In this document: piece after piece, positions 23,993 to 33,000 of the stretch
Layout of the letters: the number at the start of each line of letters is the position of its first letter
How positions within the stretch are numbered: position 1 is the first letter of the stretch
Assembly: GCA_902800325.1 (NCBI GenBank)
Contig: CADCDW010000026.1
Span: 1-43,138, forward strand
From: an uncultured Lachnospiraceae bacterium
Lineage (GTDB): Bacteria; Bacillota; Clostridia; Lachnospirales; Lachnospiraceae
DNA: 43,138 nucleotides
Direction: 5' to 3'
Notes under the pieces: generated by a model
What the model was told of the DNA's origin: nothing
Seen by the model: only the letters and a program-made list of their open reading frames with translations
The model's database searches: none
Translations under genes and position numbers: made by a program

Positions 23993-24979
23993 ATGGAAGA
24001 AAGAAGCAGAAAAAAAGTTAAGATAACCGGATTCGATGGCGTATTTGGTATGGATCACACTGAAGAAGATAAGGTAATGGATATTGAATTATCAGAGCTG
24101 CATGAATTTATGAATCATCCGTTTCGAGTATGTGATGATAAGAAGATGTATGATTTGGCAGAAAGTATCAAAACATACGGTGTTCTTACTCCGGGTATTG
24201 TAAGACCGAGAAAAGGTGGCGGATATGAGATTATCTCTGGTCATAGGCGAAAGCGTGCATCAGAGATAGCAGGAAAAGATAAGATGCCTGTATTTTGTAA
24301 GAATTATACAGATGATGAAGCAACCGTTGTTATGGTAGATGCCAATCTTCAAAGGGAAGAAATCTTACCGAGTGAAAGGGCGTTTGCTTACAAGATGAAA
24401 TATGAGGCTATGAAGAGAACTAAGAAGAGGGGCGATGGACGAACATTAAATAATTTAGGAATCAAGAATGGAGAGAGTCAGAAAACCGTTCAGAATTATA
24501 TATGGCTTACAAGACTTATTCCAGAGTTAATGAGCATGGTAGATGCTGGGGAGATAGGGATAAAGCAGGCAGTAAATCTTTCTTTTATCAGTATGAAAGG
24601 GCAGGAAATCATAAGGGAGATTTTGACAGAAGATAATTACAATATATCGTTTGGAATGTCAAAGAGATTGAGAGAAATTACGGAAGCTGAATTTACAAAA
24701 GAGAATGTGCTGAAAGTCATAAATCCCGATTCAGTCACAAATAAGAAGGAAATAGGGAAAGACATTCATATAGATTTTACAATAGACGAATTAAGATACT
24801 TTTTCCCTAAAGATATCTCTGCAGAAGAGATAAGAGAAACTATTATCCAAATGCTTAGTGAGAAGTGTGGAAACGGTTACCACAATTCAGAAGCAAAGAA
24901 GTGTGGAAACGGTTGCCACAATTCAGAAGCAGAGAAGTGTGGAAACGGTTGCCACATTACAAACAAGAAAAGGAAGTGA
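23993..24979 (+). CDS. ParB/Spo0J-like partition protein with repeated CGNG-H tail
   Basis: 328 residues from ATG 23993 (GAGGTGG upstream). The ParB N-terminal domain is clear: YDLAESIKTYGVLTPGIVRPR, GGYEIISGHRRKRASEIAG (the CTP/DNA box; GERR is replaced by GHRR), VVMVDANLQREEILPSERAFAYKMKYEAMKR, then the helix-turn-helix region EIGIKQAVNLSFIS. The C-terminus ends with three 12-residue repeats of the form KCGNG(Y/C)HNSEA; at DNA level these are 36-bp iterons with a palindrome. No ParA is seen next to it. The dimerisation domain of chromosomal ParB is replaced by this tail. Confidence 0.92.
   Translation: MEERSRKKVKITGFDGVFGMDHTEEDKVMDIELSELHEFMNHPFRVCDDKKMYDLAESIKTYGVLTPGIVRPRKGGGYEIISGHRRKRASEIAGKDKMPVFCKNYTDDEATVVMVDANLQREEILPSERAFAYKMKYEAMKRTKKRGDGRTLNNLGIKNGESQKTVQNYIWLTRLIPELMSMVDAGEIGIKQAVNLSFISMKGQEIIREILTEDNYNISFGMSKRLREITEAEFTKENVLKVINPDSVTNKKEIGKDIHIDFTIDELRYFFPKDISAEEIRETIIQMLSEKCGNGYHNSEAKKCGNGCHNSEAEKCGNGCHITNKKRK
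24866..24956. repeat. Three 36-bp iterons with a 19-bp palindrome inside parB
   Basis: TGTGGAAACGGTT(A/G)CCACA begins at 24866, 24902 and 24938. The 19-mer is dyad-symmetric (TGTGG...CCACA). Regular spacing and a position in the 3' end of parB suggest a centromere (parS-like) or operator site read by ParB, with the coding sequence adapted to it. Confidence 0.8.
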
Positions 24980-24983
24980 TGAT

Positions 24984-26429
24984 ATGGGACAAAGGCTTAT
25001 AGAAGTCCATCCTGAGTTAGAGAGTGAATGGTCGGATAAAAATGTTGGATTAAATATTATGGATATAAGCTATGGCTCCAATAAGGAAATATGGTGGAAA
25101 GGCTCTTGCGGTCATATTTGGCAGGCTTCTCCGAAAAGTAGGTCAAATGGTAGTGGTTGCCCGTATTGTTCGGGAAAACGAGTGTTAAGAGGCTTCAATG
25201 ACCTTAAAAGTAGGTTTCCGGAGTTAAAGGCTGAATGGTCCGATAAAAATAGTATTCGTCCTGATAGCGTAACCACTGGCTCCCATAAGAAAGTCGTTTG
25301 GAAAGGCAGATGTGGACATGAATGGACAGCAATCGTAAAGAATCGTGTTAAAGGTGCAGGATGCCCATATTGTGCAAGCGTTAAGGCATTAAAGGGATTT
25401 AATGATTTGAAGATAATCAGTCCGGAAATTGCAGAAGAATGGTCTGATAGAAATAAATTAAAGCCTGACGAGGTATTACCTAATTCAAATCAAAAGGTAT
25501 GGTGGAAATGCAAGAATGGACATGAATGGCGGACAACACCGGCAATCAGAATGACAGGTAGCAGATGCCCGTATTGTAGCAATATAAGGGTAATGGGAGG
25601 ATTTAATGATATAACGGTTACTGATCCTCTTATAGCGAGTGAATGGAGTGAGAAAAATGCTCCGATTCAAGCTAACACCATAAAAAATACAAACAGGCAG
25701 AGATTTTGGTGGAAGTGCAGTTCTTGCGGATATGAATGGGAGAAATCGCCTTATTCAAGGGTAAATGGCTCAGGTTGTCCGGTATGTGATGGAAGAATTG
25801 TGCAGGAGGGCATAAATGACTTAGGAACAGTAGCTCCGGATATCGCCGAAGAATGGCATACATATAAAAATGGAGAACTTATCCCATCATCTGTAAGTAG
25901 TATGTCTGCTAAATATGTATGGTGGAAAGGCAGATGCAATCATGAATGGCGAGCAAGAATAGTTGATAGAGTCTGTGGTAATGAGCCATGTCTTATCTGT
26001 CAAAAAGAATATGAGGATAACAGGGATAAATTTATAACGGAATATTATTTAGCGGAGAACGAAGTGAGCTTTATCGACAATGACATGGAAGAGATAGGAA
26101 TACCTATTGATATATATATACCGGACAAGAGGATAGCGATTATTTATAAAAAAAGAAATCCAACAACCTATTATGAAGAAAGAAAAGAGTTTGTTAAGAA
26201 TGATTTGTGTAAGAAAGCTAAGATACGAATGATTTATGTATTAGAGAAAGGGGTGATGCCTGACAAGAATGTTATTTGCATTTCAAAAGAAGATGATTCT
26301 ATCGAGGCGACAGAAGATGTACTGTATAGCCTTTGTGAAATCATTGGATTGCAGATGCAAATAAACATTAAGAAAGATGGTAATGAGATTATGCGTAGAT
26401 TTTTTGAAGAAAGTAAATTGGGGCGTTAA
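24984..26429 (+). CDS. Five-repeat zinc-ribbon protein with degenerate nuclease-like C-terminus
   Basis: 481 residues from ATG 24984 with AAGGAAGTG upstream; the frame is open further back through the parB iterons but that is a shadow. Five repeats (about 9-63, 78-131, 146-199, 213-270, 284-340) have the form P-x3-x-EW...N..WWKC..GHEW......R..G.GCP.C, the probable zinc-ribbon domain PF14311 (DUF4379). Each has a C/H pair and a CPxC pair for zinc, with small losses in some. Residues 345-450 (FITEYYLAEN...IDIYIPDKRIAIIYKK...AKIRMIYVLE) resemble the short-patch-repair nuclease fold often found after such repeats, but the usual I-E-Y-D-G is AIIYKK, so catalysis is doubtful. A DNA-binding role is likely. 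Confidence 0.85.
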   Translation: MGQRLIEVHPELESEWSDKNVGLNIMDISYGSNKEIWWKGSCGHIWQASPKSRSNGSGCPYCSGKRVLRGFNDLKSRFPELKAEWSDKNSIRPDSVTTGSHKKVVWKGRCGHEWTAIVKNRVKGAGCPYCASVKALKGFNDLKIISPEIAEEWSDRNKLKPDEVLPNSNQKVWWKCKNGHEWRTTPAIRMTGSRCPYCSNIRVMGGFNDITVTDPLIASEWSEKNAPIQANTIKNTNRQRFWWKCSSCGYEWEKSPYSRVNGSGCPVCDGRIVQEGINDLGTVAPDIAEEWHTYKNGELIPSSVSSMSAKYVWWKGRCNHEWRARIVDRVCGNEPCLICQKEYEDNRDKFITEYYLAENEVSFIDNDMEEIGIPIDIYIPDKRIAIIYKKRNPTTYYEERKEFVKNDLCKKAKIRMIYVLEKGVMPDKNVICISKEDDSIEATEDVLYSLCEIIGLQMQINIKKDGNEIMRRFFEESKLGR

Positions 26430-26527
26430 AGTACCCTAAGTTTCAAAAATGAGTATCCGTAGTCGCTTACTTCTGATATAAGGTGTGATATCTTATTATC
26501 ATAAATTAAATATTGCAATACAAGCTT

Positions 26528-26812
26528 AGTTACGAAAGTAATCGTAGGAGCAGATATTCGGTAATGAGCCTTACAAAATCCGGTCATAATGTGCGAAGCG
26601 GTTGAAGTTAATCAATAGCCGAGAGGCATAGCACAAAAGGCAAAATAGATGTAGTTACTGAATGGATTCTCACAATGGGCGGTAATCCCGTCCTGATCCT
26701 CAAAATGGCACAAGAGGAAATCAATAGATTGTGAATGTCTCAGCTTGTATTCCCCAGTGTACGGGCGACGAGGAACAAGGTACACATACATAGCCTGCAA
26801 GGTAATTGCTAT
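26528..26812 (+). ncRNA. Candidate structured RNA or leader in a 400-base gene-free region
   Basis: No gene fits 26430-26837. Several helices can be drawn by eye: TTAC-GAAA-GTAA (26530-26541); TGTGC/GCACA (26590-26594, 26631-26635) enclosing GCC-GAGA-GGC (26618-26627); ATTC..ACAAT (26666-26676) with ATTGTGAAT (26728-26736) enclosing GGG/CCC (26677-26689) and GATCCTC/GAGG..ATC (26695-26722); GTGTAC/GTACAC (26757-26785); ATAGC/GCTAT (26790-26812). Two loops are GNRA. It leads into a gene with a very strong ribosome site. I cannot match it to a named family. Strand assumed from the neighbours. Confidence 0.5.
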
Positions 26813-26837
26813 GAAATAAACGACGAGGAGGGCGTGT

Positions 26838-27386
26838 ATGATGACCAGAGAAGAGATAATTGAACAACCTGTGGCAGAGCAGGTGGCTTCCTCCAATAAG
26901 ATTAGAAACGATCATAAGATATTAGATGATTTGTTAAATAATGAGTTTGATATAGATGCATATGATGTTTTTAAGGAAGAAGTCTTTATCGGAATGATTG
27001 ACAGCATCAATCTGAAGATAAAAATCAGCAACAAAGGTAAGCCAAAGAGTGAGCAGGAAGAATATCTTAATAAAGAATATCTTCTGAACAGATACCGAAA
27101 GATTAGACGAAAGCAGGAGATACAAAAATTTAGGGAATTACATGAGTGCAAATATTGTACGAGATATAGAGGAACAGATTCTTGTAAAGCGGTGGATAAG
27201 TGTCCATTTGATGATGAATATCATGCAGATTATAAGGTGGAAGATCGGTATTGCTCAAAGCATCCGGATGGCAGATGTCCATATGCAGGAGAGAACGGAA
27301 CTTGTGTAGGCTTTTGTATGCTTGATATCTTAAATGTCATGGGAAAGCAGAAGAGGCAATATGCAAAGGAGGTACAAGATGGATAA
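26838..27386 (+). CDS. Cys-rich hypothetical protein of the element
   Basis: 182 residues; ATG 26838 (or 26841) after GAGGAGGG. The N-terminal two thirds is charged and helical. Residues from about 117 carry a run of cysteines and histidines: CKYCTRY...CKAVDKCPFDD...YCSKHPDGRCPY...CVGFC, likely binding one or two zinc or iron sites. I do not recognise the family. Its end overlaps the parM start by 8 bases, and parM's ribosome site AAAGGAGG lies inside this gene, so the two are coupled. A regulator of partition is possible but unproven. Confidence 0.75.
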   Translation: MMTREEIIEQPVAEQVASSNKIRNDHKILDDLLNNEFDIDAYDVFKEEVFIGMIDSINLKIKISNKGKPKSEQEEYLNKEYLLNRYRKIRRKQEIQKFRELHECKYCTRYRGTDSCKAVDKCPFDDEYHADYKVEDRYCSKHPDGRCPYAGENGTCVGFCMLDILNVMGKQKRQYAKEVQDG

Positions 27387-28287
27387 TAAGGAAGTTATAG
27401 GAATCGATCATGGGTTTAGCCAGATGAAGACAGTTAGCTCCACATTTACAAGTGGTGTGACAGAAATAACAACCGAGCCGGCATTCTTTGATGATGTACT
27501 TGAATTTGAGGGAAAGTTCTATAAGGTAGGCGGATCAAGAATGGAAGTAAGAGCTACAAAGACTGAGACGGATGAATATTATCTGCTTACATTAGCAGCA
27601 ATCGCAAAGGAACTTCGTAAGAGAGGTAAAAGGAGAGCAGATGTTGTTTTAGCTGTAGGTTTACCGGCTACAAGGTACGGAGACGAGAAGCAGGATTTTA
27701 TTGATTATCTGTCAAGAGATAGGGAGGTCAGTTTCAGATTTGAACAGTATGACTATCAGATAAATATTATTAAGGTTTCTGTATATCCTCAATGCTATGC
27801 GGCGGTGGTAGATAGGATTGGAACATTTGGTGCAAAAGTCGTGGTTGTTGATATCGGATCATGGACGGTTGATATCATCCCTGTTATAAACAGAAAGCCT
27901 GATGATGCAAAGACAAATACCATTCAGCAGGGATTGATTACCTGCATGAGAGATATTAACAAGCAGAGTGTCAGAAAGCTTGGCGATGGAATAGATGAAA
28001 CGGATATTCAACACTATATGATATATGGATCAAGCTCTCTTCCAAAAGAGTATATCGAAATTATGAATAAGTCCTTACAGGAATTTACAGCTATGATCTA
28101 TAACTCTCTGAGGGAAGAAAAGTATAACATGAAGACTACACCGTTTGTATTCGTTGGTGGTGGAGCAGTAGTAATGAAGAACTTTGGTGGATATGAGCAG
28201 GAAAATATCAGTTACAACCTTGATGTTAGAGCAAATGCAAAAGGATATGAGACTTTAGCAAGGATATCAATGAGAAATGGTCTGTAG
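27379..28287 (+). CDS. parM: ParM-like actin-family plasmid segregation ATPase
   Basis: 302 residues from ATG 27379 (AAAGGAGG at 27365-27372). Actin-like ATPase signatures: phosphate-1 loop VIGIDHGFSQMKT at the N-terminus, phosphate-2 VVVVDIGSWTVDIIPV near 165-180, and the adenosine-binding TTPFVFVGGGAVVMKNF near 265. Length and layout match the StbA/ParM proteins that polymerise to push plasmid copies apart. The next gene encodes a small ribbon-helix-helix-type protein, the expected ParR adaptor, 12 bases downstream. Confidence 0.9.
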   Translation: MDNKEVIGIDHGFSQMKTVSSTFTSGVTEITTEPAFFDDVLEFEGKFYKVGGSRMEVRATKTETDEYYLLTLAAIAKELRKRGKRRADVVLAVGLPATRYGDEKQDFIDYLSRDREVSFRFEQYDYQINIIKVSVYPQCYAAVVDRIGTFGAKVVVVDIGSWTVDIIPVINRKPDDAKTNTIQQGLITCMRDINKQSVRKLGDGIDETDIQHYMIYGSSSLPKEYIEIMNKSLQEFTAMIYNSLREEKYNMKTTPFVFVGGGAVVMKNFGGYEQENISYNLDVRANAKGYETLARISMRNGL

Positions 28288-28299
28288 GAGGCGATCATT

Positions 28300-28743
28300 A
28301 TGAGTGTGAAAAATATTGTACAGCATAATCTCAGATTAAGTATATACAATCCGGAGCATATGATGATACATGAGACCTTAAAAAATCTAAACCTTGATAT
28401 TCATAAATCAATCAATAGTTTTATCATTGAAGCACTTGTGCATTATATCAAAGGTATTGAGCCGGAACACATTACAAATTCAGCGAAAAACGGTGATGCA
28501 GATAGACAGGAATATCTTACCAAAAAAGAATTTGATGATGCAGTACCATCTATTATAAATGCGGTAACCGCAAGAGTAAACAAGGAGCTTCTGTCCACAT
28601 TATTTACAACAATGGTAAGAGAGAATATCAAGTTGCCGGATAGTGGTAGGACGATGATAGAAAATGAGGAAACGGATGTGGAATACGGAATGACAAAAGA
28701 GGTCGCTGATACCTTATCGGCTCTTGCTGATAAGTGGTCATAG
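28300..28743 (+). CDS. ParR-like partition adaptor
   Basis: 147 residues, ATG after GGAGGCGATCATT. The N-terminus LRLSIYNPEHMMIHETLKNL, then S-I-N-S-F-I-I-E-A-L, has the strand-helix-helix pattern of ribbon-helix-helix proteins, and the acidic C-terminus would contact ParM. Position directly after parM supports the ParR role: binding a centromere and capping the ParM filament. The sequence itself is not conserved enough for a firm name. Confidence 0.75.
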   Translation: MSVKNIVQHNLRLSIYNPEHMMIHETLKNLNLDIHKSINSFIIEALVHYIKGIEPEHITNSAKNGDADRQEYLTKKEFDDAVPSIINAVTARVNKELLSTLFTTMVRENIKLPDSGRTMIENEETDVEYGMTKEVADTLSALADKWS

Positions 28744-28755
28744 GAGGGATGCGTT

Positions 28756-28923
28756 ATGACAATAATCAGAGGAATCAAGGATATTATAGGCTTTATACTG
28801 AAATTGATTGGGAAGCTTATCCTAATACTATTTCAAGCAGTTTTAGGAATAGCAAAGATATTTCTGATGTTACTGTCAATGATACTTAGAATATTGTTAG
28901 CGTTTATGACAGGATGTGCATGA
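28756..28923 (+). CDS. Small hydrophobic protein, 55 residues
   Basis: ATG 28756 after AGGAGGGATGCGTT. The product is a lysine-punctuated hydrophobic helix (FILKLIGKLILILFQAVL, then IFLMLLSMILRILLAFM) ending TGCA, so one or two membrane helices. Its stop overlaps the next ribosome site AAAGGAGG. Conservation is unknown; the strong site and tight packing support it as a real gene. Confidence 0.65.
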   Translation: MTIIRGIKDIIGFILKLIGKLILILFQAVLGIAKIFLMLLSMILRILLAFMTGCA

Positions 28924-28939
28924 AAGGAGGTGCGTCGCA

Positions 28940-29023
28940 ATGTATAAGCTATTTCAGAGTTATTTGAAGAAGAGGCGGCTTGTACGATATTATTTCGCAT
29001 ACTGCAAGATGATTGGCGTATAA
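28940..29023 (+). CDS. Very small basic protein, 27 residues
   Basis: ATG 28940 with AAAGGAGG 9 bases upstream, encoding MYKLFQSYLKKRRLVRYYFA followed by YCKMIGV and TAA. Basic and aromatic, likely a membrane-surface helix. The ideal ribosome site just after the 55-residue ORF suggests real translation, but the length prevents a firm call. Confidence 0.5.
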   Translation: MYKLFQSYLKKRRLVRYYFAYCKMIGV

Positions 29024-29055
29024 ATAAGCCGCAGGTGCATGTAAACTGAATATAG

Positions 29056-29106
29056 TCTGCGAAAGGTAGACTGTATGTGAGGAATCGCCGGTTTACCTTT
29101 CGCAGA
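29056..29106 (+). promoter_or_regulatory. 13-bp stem-loop before the lipoprotein gene
   Basis: TCTGCGAAAGGTA (29056-29068) pairs perfectly with TACCTTTCGCAGA (29094-29106) around a 25-base loop. It ends 2 bases before the AAAGG ribosome site of the lipoprotein gene; the left arm itself holds an AAAGG. It could control access of ribosomes. Confidence 0.6.
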
Positions 29107-29121
29107 GAAAGGATACTGGTG

Positions 29122-29913
29122 ATGATTATGAAAAAGAATATTACGATAATGATATTTGTGATGATGATAGCTCTTCCCGGATGCGGAAAGGTCAATGATA
29201 TAGAAGTAGTCAGTGTAGATACGGAACAGGCTATAATAACCGAGGAAGAAGATGCAAAGGTCACAACTGCTGAAGCCGAGGCTGTTAGTACAGAGGAGAT
29301 AGGATCTGAAGATATAACAACTGAGGAGACTTCAACAGTAGAAAAGGAAGTTGTAGCTTCTTTGGAAAGAAAAGAAGAGCCAGCTAAGAATCTTAATAAG
29401 CCAGAGGAGGTCAAGGATGGTGCAGGTCAAATGGCAAGTGATACAGCAACTACAGAAGAATATATTGCACCCGTAACGGAGACAACAGTTTCAGATGTTC
29501 CGACAACAGAAGAACAGACAACGGAAGCGAATGTAACAGAAACTCAGGTTTCTTCCATAGCTGCGTATAGTCCTCAGAGTGTGGTATCTCTTGCGACATC
29601 TAAATGCTTAGCCGGTGGAATGATACGAACAACGGATAATCTTGATAATCTGCTTGCTGAGGGATCAATCACGCAGGAAGAGTATAATTCTTATTATCCG
29701 TATGACGGACTTGGCTATTACAGTGTATTTGTAGAAACTGACCTTAATATCGCTGCTACGGTGTCCGGCAGGCCTCTTAGGAGCGAGGATGATGTAGCTA
29801 CGCATATTGCGAATATGCTACTGCTTGAGCGAGAGCCTTATTTCCTGATTGAGTATGCAGGAGTATATAACTCCGGGGGCACAGATTTTTACGAGTTTCG
29901 TTGTTACAGATAA
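29122..29913 (+). CDS. Thr/Glu-rich surface lipoprotein
   Basis: 263 residues from ATG 29122 (GAGAAAGG upstream; a second ATG two codons on). Signal peptide ending in lipobox ALPGC with Cys21. Residues 25-160 are a low-complexity, acidic Thr/Glu-rich stalk (TTEETSTVEKE, TTEEQTTEANVTET). The C-terminal 100 residues form a compact domain: MIRTTDNLDNLLAEGSITQEEY...YSVFVETDLNIAATV...FLIEYAGVYNSGGTDFYEFRCYR. I do not recognise it. It precedes the giant adhesin and may be an outer-face partner or an entry-exclusion type protein of the element; that is speculation. Confidence 0.8.
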   Translation: MIMKKNITIMIFVMMIALPGCGKVNDIEVVSVDTEQAIITEEEDAKVTTAEAEAVSTEEIGSEDITTEETSTVEKEVVASLERKEEPAKNLNKPEEVKDGAGQMASDTATTEEYIAPVTETTVSDVPTTEEQTTEANVTETQVSSIAAYSPQSVVSLATSKCLAGGMIRTTDNLDNLLAEGSITQEEYNSYYPYDGLGYYSVFVETDLNIAATVSGRPLRSEDDVATHIANMLLLEREPYFLIEYAGVYNSGGTDFYEFRCYR

Positions 29914-29944
29914 TCAGATATATAAATAAACATTCACATTATGA

Positions 29945-29982
29945 AGAAGATATGAGCCATAAGGTTTGTATCTTCTTTTTTT
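29945..29982 (+). terminator. Terminator/attenuator before the adhesin gene
   Basis: AGAAGATA (29945-29952) with TATCTTCT (29969-29976), then a T-run; loop TGAGCCATAAGGTTTG. It lies about 10 bases before the adhesin ribosome site. Closely related in loop sequence to the hairpin at 35422. Confidence 0.8.
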
Positions 29983-30005
29983 ATGCAAAAGGGAGGATTG
30001 ATAGC

Positions 30006-33000
30006 ATGAAAATTAAACATAGGTTCAAACGATATTTAGCAGGTCTGCTTGCAATCGTAATAGTCGTGACATCAATGGTAGGGTATGCTCCGGTTTATGC
30101 AGCAAGTGAGACATCTACAATCGGGCTCTGGTATGCATCGGCAAGACCACATGCTGCTGTAAGTGAATTTAATTCAAGTCATAGCGGACATATCTTTTAT
30201 ACAAAGGTAGATAATCAGGTTGGTTACTGCATGAATTTTGGATTGGAAGCACACAGCGGTAGATTATATAACAGTTCAGATCAGACGATGCTTACAACAT
30301 TATCTGATAAGCAGGATAAGTTACTTGCATACTGTTTATACTATGGACACTCAAAAGACAATATAACCGCAGGACCATCAAATGCTGAAAGTAATGAATA
30401 TATAGCAACACAGGCTATAGTCTGGATTATTATGTATGACATATTCGGTACAGCCGGTGCGGATAATGCTGCTTACACGCTTTGCCAGAGTGCTCCTGAT
30501 CCATCAGCGTCTTATGAGTATTATAAGTCGTTAAGAGATAAGATTAGTACAGCATATAATCAGACTATTCCGAGTTTCGCATCAAAAAGGAAGAGCTCAG
30601 CAGAAACCTACGAGCTTAAATGGAATGAAGCAAATCAGAGATTTGAGATTACCTTAAACGACCAGAATGGAATTTTATCAGAGTTTGACTTTGCAATCAG
30701 CGGATATAATGTCGAGAAAGATGGTAATAATCTAACCATTTCTAAAGAAACGGTTGATACAACCGTTACAGAGGGTAGTTTTACATCTAATAACGGTAAG
30801 GTGGAGGCAACTTCAAGCGTTGTCTTTTGGGTATGTGGGGATGCTTCGCAACAGGAGTTCGCATCTGACAGACCACAGGTTGATCCACTATATGCTTATA
30901 TCAAGGTCAAGACAGAGGAAATCGGCTATGGATATTTGATTAAGGTGGATAGCGAAACCGGATCTAAGCTACCGAATGCCACTTATGGTATTTATTCAGA
31001 TAGTGGCTGTAGTAAGTTAGTAGATACACTTGTTACCGGTACAGATGGTACAGCAAAGTCAAAGGAATTAGTAGCAGGAACATACTATGTTAAGGAAATC
31101 AGAGCACCACAGGGATATGTGTTAAGTCCGGATGTCCATACAGTTGTTGTTAAGGCCGGACAGACAACCGAATTTACCGAAAAGGATACTGAGCAAAGAG
31201 GAGCCATTACCATTTATAAAGAGGGCGAAGTCCTTACAGGGTGGAATGGGACAAATTTTGTATATGAGTTGAAGCGGCTACCGGGTGCTACATTTAAGGT
31301 AACAGCGGGTGCAGATATCATCAGGTCAGACGGTACAAAAGTATATAACAGAGGCGATATCGTCAGAGAGGGACTTGTTAGCGGAAGTGACGGTAGTGTA
31401 GTGCTCAATAATCTTTATCTGGGTACTTATGTAGTGACCGAGACAAAGAGCATAGACGGGTACACAATCAATAATACACCAATGACAGTTACGATTACTT
31501 ATAAAGATTCGACGGCAACCGTACAATACGAGTCCACTACGATAAAGAATAACAGACAGAAAGCGGAAGTAAATGTAATTAAGACTGATGGTACAACTTC
31601 CAATCCGTTAAAGGGTGGAGAATATACATTGTATGCCGGTAATGATATTAAGAATTACGCAGGTACAACAATCATGTCAAAAGGAACGAAGATACAGACC
31701 GTAACAACAGGAAATGACGGTAATGCGAGATATACCGTAGATATCCCGGTTGGGAACAGTTATTATATCAACGAAACAAAAGCTCCATATGGCTATGTTA
31801 GAAATTCGTCAGATACTTTTAATTTTTCGTTTACACCATTAAGCCAAAGTGAAGCAAAGGCGTATTTCAAGCACACATTTAAGAACGATCGTGTTACTGC
31901 GAGGATTCATCTTTATAAGATAGATAAGGAAACCGGAAAGGCTGTTCCACAGGGCGATGCAAGATTAGAGGGTGCAAAATATGGTTTATATGCAAGAGAG
32001 GATATCGTGCATCCCGATGGGACAACAGGAGTAATCTATAAAAAGGATTCCTTGATTGCAGAACTTACAACAGATAAGAATGCAGAAGCAGAGATAAAGG
32101 GCTTATATCTTGGAAAATACTATATCAAAGAAATTGAGCCGCCGGTTGGTTATAATCTGGATACGGAAGAACATGATGTAGAGTGCTCTTATGAGGGCGA
32201 TAAGGTAACAGAGGTTTCTCGAACTACCACTTCTAAAGAAACGGTTATTAAGCAGCCATTTCAGCTTATAAAGGTATCAGAGGATGGTAATGAAACAGAA
32301 GCAGAGGTATTAAAAGGAGCCGGATTTACTGCATATCTGAAGTCCTCTCTTACTAAAGATAGTGAGGGGCATTATAATTTCACAGAGGGTATTCCGGTTG
32401 TTATCGGAGAGAATGGTGCAACAACCATCTATACGGATGAAAAGGGATATGCAAAGACCATTCCAATTCCATATGGAACATACATCGTCCTTGAGTCTGT
32501 TACACCACATAACATGGATACGATTAAACCTTTTGAAGTTGTTATCTCTAAGAACAGTCCAAATGAGCCGCAGGTATGGAGAATTTTCTTAGACCGGGAA
32601 TTTTCGGCAAAGCTTAGAATCGTAAAAAAGGATGCGGAGACCGGAAAGACGATTCTTCTTCCGGATACGGAATTTCAGATCTATAACAAGGATACCGGAA
32701 AGTATGTTGAGATTATCACAACTTATCCGTCAAAGATAGTGCATAAGACATTTGTAACGGATGAGGATGGAGATTTGATATTACCGGAAACATTACCGAT
32801 AGGTAATTACAGGATAGAAGAACTTCATGCTCCGGATGGATATATAAGAAATAGCAATTTCGTGGATGTAACGATTGATTCTGATACATTTCACGAGGTA
32901 GATCCTGATACTTTTGAGGCGATCATTACAGTAGATTATAGAAATGAATCGGCAAAGGGAGAGCTTACGGTAGAAAAGAAAGGCGAGGTACTTGATGACT

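Noticed and set aside
24858-24983. N-terminal extension of the zinc-ribbon protein with RSVETVATIQKQ repeats
   Set aside because: This is parB's iteron DNA read in another frame; ATG 24984 has a proper ribosome site and begins the first zinc-ribbon repeat.
26430-26837. Group II intron remnant
   Set aside because: There is a GTGCG string, but no domain V-like hairpin and no reverse transcriptase fragment.
26612-26896. 94-residue minus-strand ORF in the gene-free region
   Set aside because: No ribosome site, no recognisable domain, opposite to all neighbours, and it overlaps the hairpin-rich stretch and the start of the Cys-rich gene.
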